Shown in pieces: positions 60,966-64,000 of a stretch of 64,000 nucleotides of DNA. The DNA comes from Flavobacteriaceae bacterium PS02293. Lineage in GTDB: Bacteria; Bacteroidota; Bacteroidia; Flavobacteriales; Weeksellaceae. The number at the start of each line of letters is the position of its first letter. Position 1 is the stretch's first letter. Below the pieces are notes generated by a model. It searched no databases, had not been told where the DNA came from, and saw only the letters and a program-made list of their open reading frames with translations. The translations under genes were made by a program, and so were the position numbers. The stretch is taken from NCBI GenBank assembly GCA_029960045.1, contig JASCOV010000004.1, positions 1 through 64,000 on the forward strand, in the 5' to 3' direction.

Positions 60966-61032
60966 TGAGCTTCTCAGCAAACGAATTTGAGCCTCGCAGA
61001 AACTTCTCTGCGAGGCTTTCCTATTAATTTTG
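60966..61032 (+). promoter_or_regulatory. AraC-type operator, family 2, copy 2, with promoter
   Basis: TGAGCTTCTCAGCAA (60966) and TGAGCCTCGCAGAAA (60988) are 22 bp apart. The -7 box TAATTTTG (61025-61032) begins 37 bases after the second half-site start, exactly as at 58514. The second half-site also forms a hairpin (GCCTCGCAG with CTGCGAGGC, 60991-61017). Confidence 0.82.
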
Positions 61033-61050
61033 TAATCAGAAATCGAGATT

Positions 61051-61606
61051 ATGCAAGATGATATTTTTACAAGATTAAGGAATGGCGAAATGGTTTTACC
61101 CGATGATTCTCAGATTCATCTTTTGCGGGAAACTTCTTTCCAAACCAGAGAATTGCTATTTCAAATGAACAATTCCAAAAAACGTAGAAGAGATTCAAAA
61201 TTATTTAAATCAAATCACGGGCGAAGAAAATAATTCAGTGGCGATTTTCACTCCGATTTACATCAATTATGGAAAGAATTTAAAAATCGGAAAAAACGTT
61301 TTCATCAATTTTGACTGTACTTTTCTAGATTTAGGTGGAATCACGATTGAAGACGATGTTCTCATCGGTCCGAAAGTCAGTCTGGTTACAGAAAATCATC
61401 CTTTAAATCCCGAACATAGAAAAGGTTTAATCTGCAAACCGATTCTCATCAAAAGAAATGTTTGGATTGGCGCCAACGCAACCATTTTAGCGGGAGTTAC
61501 GATTGGTGAAAATGCCGTTGTCGCAGGTGGAGCAGTGGTTTCAAAAGATGTTCCCGATAATACGGTTGTAGGCGGAGTTCCTGCGAAAATCATTAAACAA
61601 ATTTAA
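61051..61606 (+). pseudogene. Maltose O-acetyltransferase-like gene, frameshifted
   Basis: A left-handed beta-helix (LbH) acetyltransferase of the Maa/NodL type in two frames. The N-terminal part (DIFTRLRNGEMVLPDD, RETSFQTRELLFQMNNSK) runs in one frame to about 61180. The rest (VEEIQNYLNQITGEENNSVA, IFTPIYINYGKNLKIGKNVF, IGANATILAGVTIGENAVVA) is in another. The break is an A6 run (61177-61182); with five A the reading would be continuous (NNSKNVEEIQ). Hexapeptide repeats and the catalytic His (TENHPL) are intact. The intact protein would have about 185 residues. Confidence 0.85.
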
Positions 61607-61616
61607 ATAGATAATA

Positions 61617-62651
61617 ATGAAAAAGTTGACTTTAATAATTGCTTCATTTCTGATGATTTCAGGAATTACGGCTCAAACCAAACAAAATTCAAAGAAAATG
61701 AATACAACAGAACATTATACTTTTCAACTTAGTGATAAAGTTACCAGACAAAAAGTAAGCTTCAAAAACCGTTATGGAATCACAATTTCGGGCGATTTAT
61801 ATTTTCCAAAAAATGCAGGAAACAACTTATCAGCAATTGCGATTAGTGGACCATTTGGAGCCGTGAAAGAGCAATCTTCCGGTTTGTATGCGAATCAAAT
61901 GGCGGAACGTGGTTTTGTGGCTTTGGCTTTCGACCCTTCTTACACTGGAGAAAGTGGAGGAGAACCAAGAAACATTGCTTCATCAGATATCAATACTGAA
62001 GATTTCAGTGGTGCAGTTGATTTTCTTGGACTTCAGAAAAATGTCGATAGAAACAAAATCGGAATTATCGGAATCTGTGGTTTCGGAGGTTTTGCTTTGA
62101 ATGCAACTGCGGTTGACAAACGTATAAAAGCAGTTGTTACGACGAGTATGTACGATATTCCGAGAAATGCTTCAAACGATTATTACGACAAGAGAACTCC
62201 TGAAGAACGCACAAAAATTTTGACAGAAATGAGCCTTCAACGCTGGAAAGATGCCGAAAGCGGAAAGACAGCATATTCACCAAATGGTTTAGCGCAAACC
62301 AACGAGCAATCGCCACAATTTGTGAAAGAATATTATGATTATTACAAAACGCCGAGAGGTTTTCACGAGCGTTCTATCAATTCTAATGCAGGTTGGAGTT
62401 TGACGAATGGCTTTTCAATAATGAATCTACCTATTTTGGCTTATATCAAAGAGATTTCTCCAAGACCAATGTTGCTGATTGCAGGTGAAAATGCACACTC
62501 AAGATATTTCAGCGAAGATATTTACAAATCAGCTTCGGAACCGAAAGAATTAATGATTATTCCAAATGCGGTTCACGTGGATTTGTATGATAAATTGGAT
62601 AAAATTCCATTTGCTAAGATTGAGGATTTCTTTAAAATGAATTTGAAATAA
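61617..62651 (+). CDS. Secreted dienelactone-hydrolase-like protein with Cys nucleophile
   Basis: A 344-residue alpha/beta hydrolase, paralogue of 52038. Signal peptide about 1-19 (LIIASFLMISGITAQ). The elbow IIGICGFGGFALNAT has Cys as nucleophile, AISGPFGAVKEQSSGLYANQ is the oxyanion strand and DPSYTGESGGEPRNIASSD the shared insertion; MLLIAGENAHSRYF and IPNAVHVDLYD hold the later triad residues. It lies 10 bp after the acetyltransferase gene and shares the family-2 operator. A strong terminator follows. Confidence 0.88.
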   Translation: MKKLTLIIASFLMISGITAQTKQNSKKMNTTEHYTFQLSDKVTRQKVSFKNRYGITISGDLYFPKNAGNNLSAIAISGPFGAVKEQSSGLYANQMAERGFVALAFDPSYTGESGGEPRNIASSDINTEDFSGAVDFLGLQKNVDRNKIGIIGICGFGGFALNATAVDKRIKAVVTTSMYDIPRNASNDYYDKRTPEERTKILTEMSLQRWKDAESGKTAYSPNGLAQTNEQSPQFVKEYYDYYKTPRGFHERSINSNAGWSLTNGFSIMNLPILAYIKEISPRPMLLIAGENAHSRYFSEDIYKSASEPKELMIIPNAVHVDLYDKLDKIPFAKIEDFFKMNLK

Positions 62652-62663
62652 AGCTATCATCAA

Positions 62664-62700
62664 AACTTACCTTCAAGCGATTTGTAGGTAAGTTTTTTTA
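62664..62700 (+). terminator. Terminator after the secreted hydrolase
   Basis: AACTTACCT pairs with AGGTAAGTT across a 13-nt loop and runs into seven T. Confidence 0.9.
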
Positions 62701-62707
62701 TTCAATC

Positions 62708-62743
62708 AGTAAAAATGGTAAGCAATTCCGTAATCGATATAAC
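62708..62743 (+). promoter_or_regulatory. AraC-type operator, family 1, copy d
   Basis: Half-sites AGTAAAAATGGTAAG (62708) and CGTAATCGATATAAC (62729) are 21 bp apart, preceded by AATC. The -7 box GAACTTTG (62765-62772) begins 36 bases after the second half-site start. The cupin gene starts at 62796. Confidence 0.8.
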
Positions 62744-62795
62744 AATGATTTGATGGAATGGACAGAACTTTGTTTAACAATAAGAAGTCATCAAA

Positions 62796-63293
62796 ATGAA
62801 ATATTTTTTAACAATAATTCTTTTTGTGTTTGGGCAGTTTGCTTTCGCACAAAAGACAAAAAATCAAAATAAAATGAATAAACAAATTCCTAAAATAAGT
62901 GATTTTCCGACAGGCGATGAAAACACAGGTTTTGCTCAATATTTTACAGGTAAATCTTATCTGGCACCACTGACGAGCAATAAAAATTTAAATGTTCCAC
63001 TTTCAAATGTCACGTTTGAACCGAGTTGCAGAAACAATTGGCACAGTCACACTGGCGGACAATTGTTAATTGTCGTTGGTGGCGAAGGTTTGTATCAGGA
63101 AAGAGGAAAATCTGCCCGTCATCTCAAAGCTGGCGATATTGTAGAAATTGCTCCGAATGTTGAGCATTGGCACGGCGCAACTGCGAATAGTTGGTTTTCG
63201 CATTTAGCAACGACAGGAAATCCTCAAACTAATCAAAATACTTGGCTTGAAGCGGTTTCGGATGAAGAATATGCTGAAGCTAACAAAAAATAA
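62796..63293 (+). CDS. Exported cupin domain protein
   Basis: A 165-residue single-cupin protein with a signal peptide (about 1-19: ILFVFGQFAFAQ). Cupin motif 1 is NNWHSHTGGQLLIVVGGEG (two His, metal site, about 82-100) and motif 2 is LKAGDIVEIAPNVEHWHGA (third His). This YhhW-unlike group often sits next to carboxymuconolactone decarboxylases, as it does here (63301, 7 bp later). It may be a periplasmic dioxygenase or isomerase; unproven. Induction through the family-1 operator is likely. Confidence 0.88.
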   Translation: MKYFLTIILFVFGQFAFAQKTKNQNKMNKQIPKISDFPTGDENTGFAQYFTGKSYLAPLTSNKNLNVPLSNVTFEPSCRNNWHSHTGGQLLIVVGGEGLYQERGKSARHLKAGDIVEIAPNVEHWHGATANSWFSHLATTGNPQTNQNTWLEAVSDEEYAEANKK

Positions 63294-63300
63294 TTTTCTA

Positions 63301-64000
63301 TGATGAGCAAAAACAAGTTTCTTCAATGGATAATTCTTTTTGTTCTCACATTAAGTTTTACAAAAATGAATGCACAGCAAAATACAGCAACTCAAAATTT
63401 AAGTGCTAAAGAACAAAGTCTGGTAAAGATTTCTTCATTAACGGCAGTTGGAAATCTGGAAAATCTGAAAGTTCAGTTGAATGCAGGTTTAGATTCGGGT
63501 TTGACAATCAACGAAATCAAAGAAGCTTTGGTGCAATTGTACGCCTACTGCGGTTTTCCGAGAAGTTTGAATGCTATTAATACCTTTAAAACAGTTTTGG
63601 ATGAAAGAAAAGCTAAAGGAATTAATGATGTTGAAGGCAAAAAAATAATCGTTGAAAATAATGTTGAAGACAAATACGAGCAAGGCAGAAAAACTTTAGA
63701 AAAACTTTCAAAAACCCCACAATCGAAGCCTGCAAAAGGTTTTGGAGAATTTGCTCCAAGAATTGATGCTTTTCTGAAAGAACATTTATTTGCCGATATT
63801 TTTGTGAGCGATGTTCTGACTTATCAGCAAAGAGAATTGGTTACGATTTCAGCTTTGGCTTCGTTAAATGGAGTAGAAGGACAGTTGCAATCGCATATCG
63901 GAATTGGAAAAAATACTGGAATTACGGATAGTCAATTAGAACAATTAGCAGATTTAATACAGAAATCTGTCAGTAAAACGCAAGCCAATACAGTTCGGAA
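63301..64000 (+). CDS. Exported carboxymuconolactone decarboxylase family protein (partial)
   Basis: The frame is open to the right edge (at least 233 codons), so the C-terminus is missing. A signal peptide (about 1-26; WIILFVLTLSFTKMNAQ) precedes two CMD/AhpD-like domains. Domain 1 is VKISSLTAVGNLENLKVQLN with LVQLYAYCGFPRSLNAINTF (single Cys near 84). Domain 2 is VSDVLTYQQRELVTISALAS with GQLQSHIGIGKNTGITDSQL. An AhpD-type CxxC is not present in either, so peroxidase activity is doubtful. It follows the exported cupin gene by 7 bp, same operon. Confidence 0.88.

Overview
The window looks like a chromosomal segment of a flavobacterium of the Chryseobacterium/Epilithonimonas type (Weeksellaceae). 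Reasons: low GC, Bacteroidota promoters (TTG, about 20 bases, then TAnnTTTG), secretion signals ending in ...SQ or ...AQ, many AraC-type regulators, and gene families typical of that group. No rRNA, tRNA or CRISPR array was seen.

Layout. 1-130 is the end of an IS21-type element. 263-1897 is a membrane-bound TPR/AraC-type sensor. 2507-13230 is an accessory region of higher GC. It holds a very large secreted surface protein broken by one in-frame TGA, two smaller secreted proteins, a 2.3 kb array of palindromic REP-like repeats with a GIY-YIG nuclease gene inside it, and a decayed helix-turn-helix gene. 13354-17941 is housekeeping: a DUF892 ferritin-like protein, an acyl-CoA dehydrogenase, two cold-shock proteins and a SemiSWEET. 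17938-23849 is the four-gene 'ligase-associated' DNA repair operon (exonuclease, ATP-dependent ligase, Lhr-like helicase, PdeM). 23896-25694 is a TetR-controlled membrane/rhodanese operon with two matching operators. 26419-29524 is a thiamine salvage operon (thiM-thiE-thiD-tenA) behind a TPP riboswitch. From 29538 to the right edge lies a long mosaic of AraC, HxlR, LysR, MarR and ArsR regulators with oxidoreductases, hydrolases, cupin/pirin proteins and acetyltransferases, probably for detoxification of electrophiles, quinones or aldehydes. A SNF2 helicase (32947-36297) and rpiA sit inside it.

Main new observation. Upstream of many genes in the right half there are direct repeats with a period of 21-22 bp (two helical turns). 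Where I can align them, the second half-site begins about 34-37 bases before a -7 hexamer ending in TTTG. At least six different repeat sequences share this geometry. One occurs four times (30518, 36543, 48525, 62708) and one twice (58514, 60966) with identical spacing to the promoter. This looks like a family of AraC-type activator operators, each paired with its own regulator and redox or hydrolase target. A second theme is that many of the target enzymes (an alcohol dehydrogenase, a MdaB-like quinone reductase, a flavodoxin, three alpha/beta hydrolases, a cupin and a carboxymuconolactone decarboxylase) carry export signals although their families are normally cytoplasmic.

Several genes are broken: the giant surface protein (TGA for Trp), a helix-turn-helix gene (TGA), an arsC-like phosphatase (1-base deletion) and a maltose acetyltransferase-like gene (A6 homopolymer indel). 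An AraC gene survives only as a 3' fragment. Some of these could be assembly errors. The last gene runs off the right edge.
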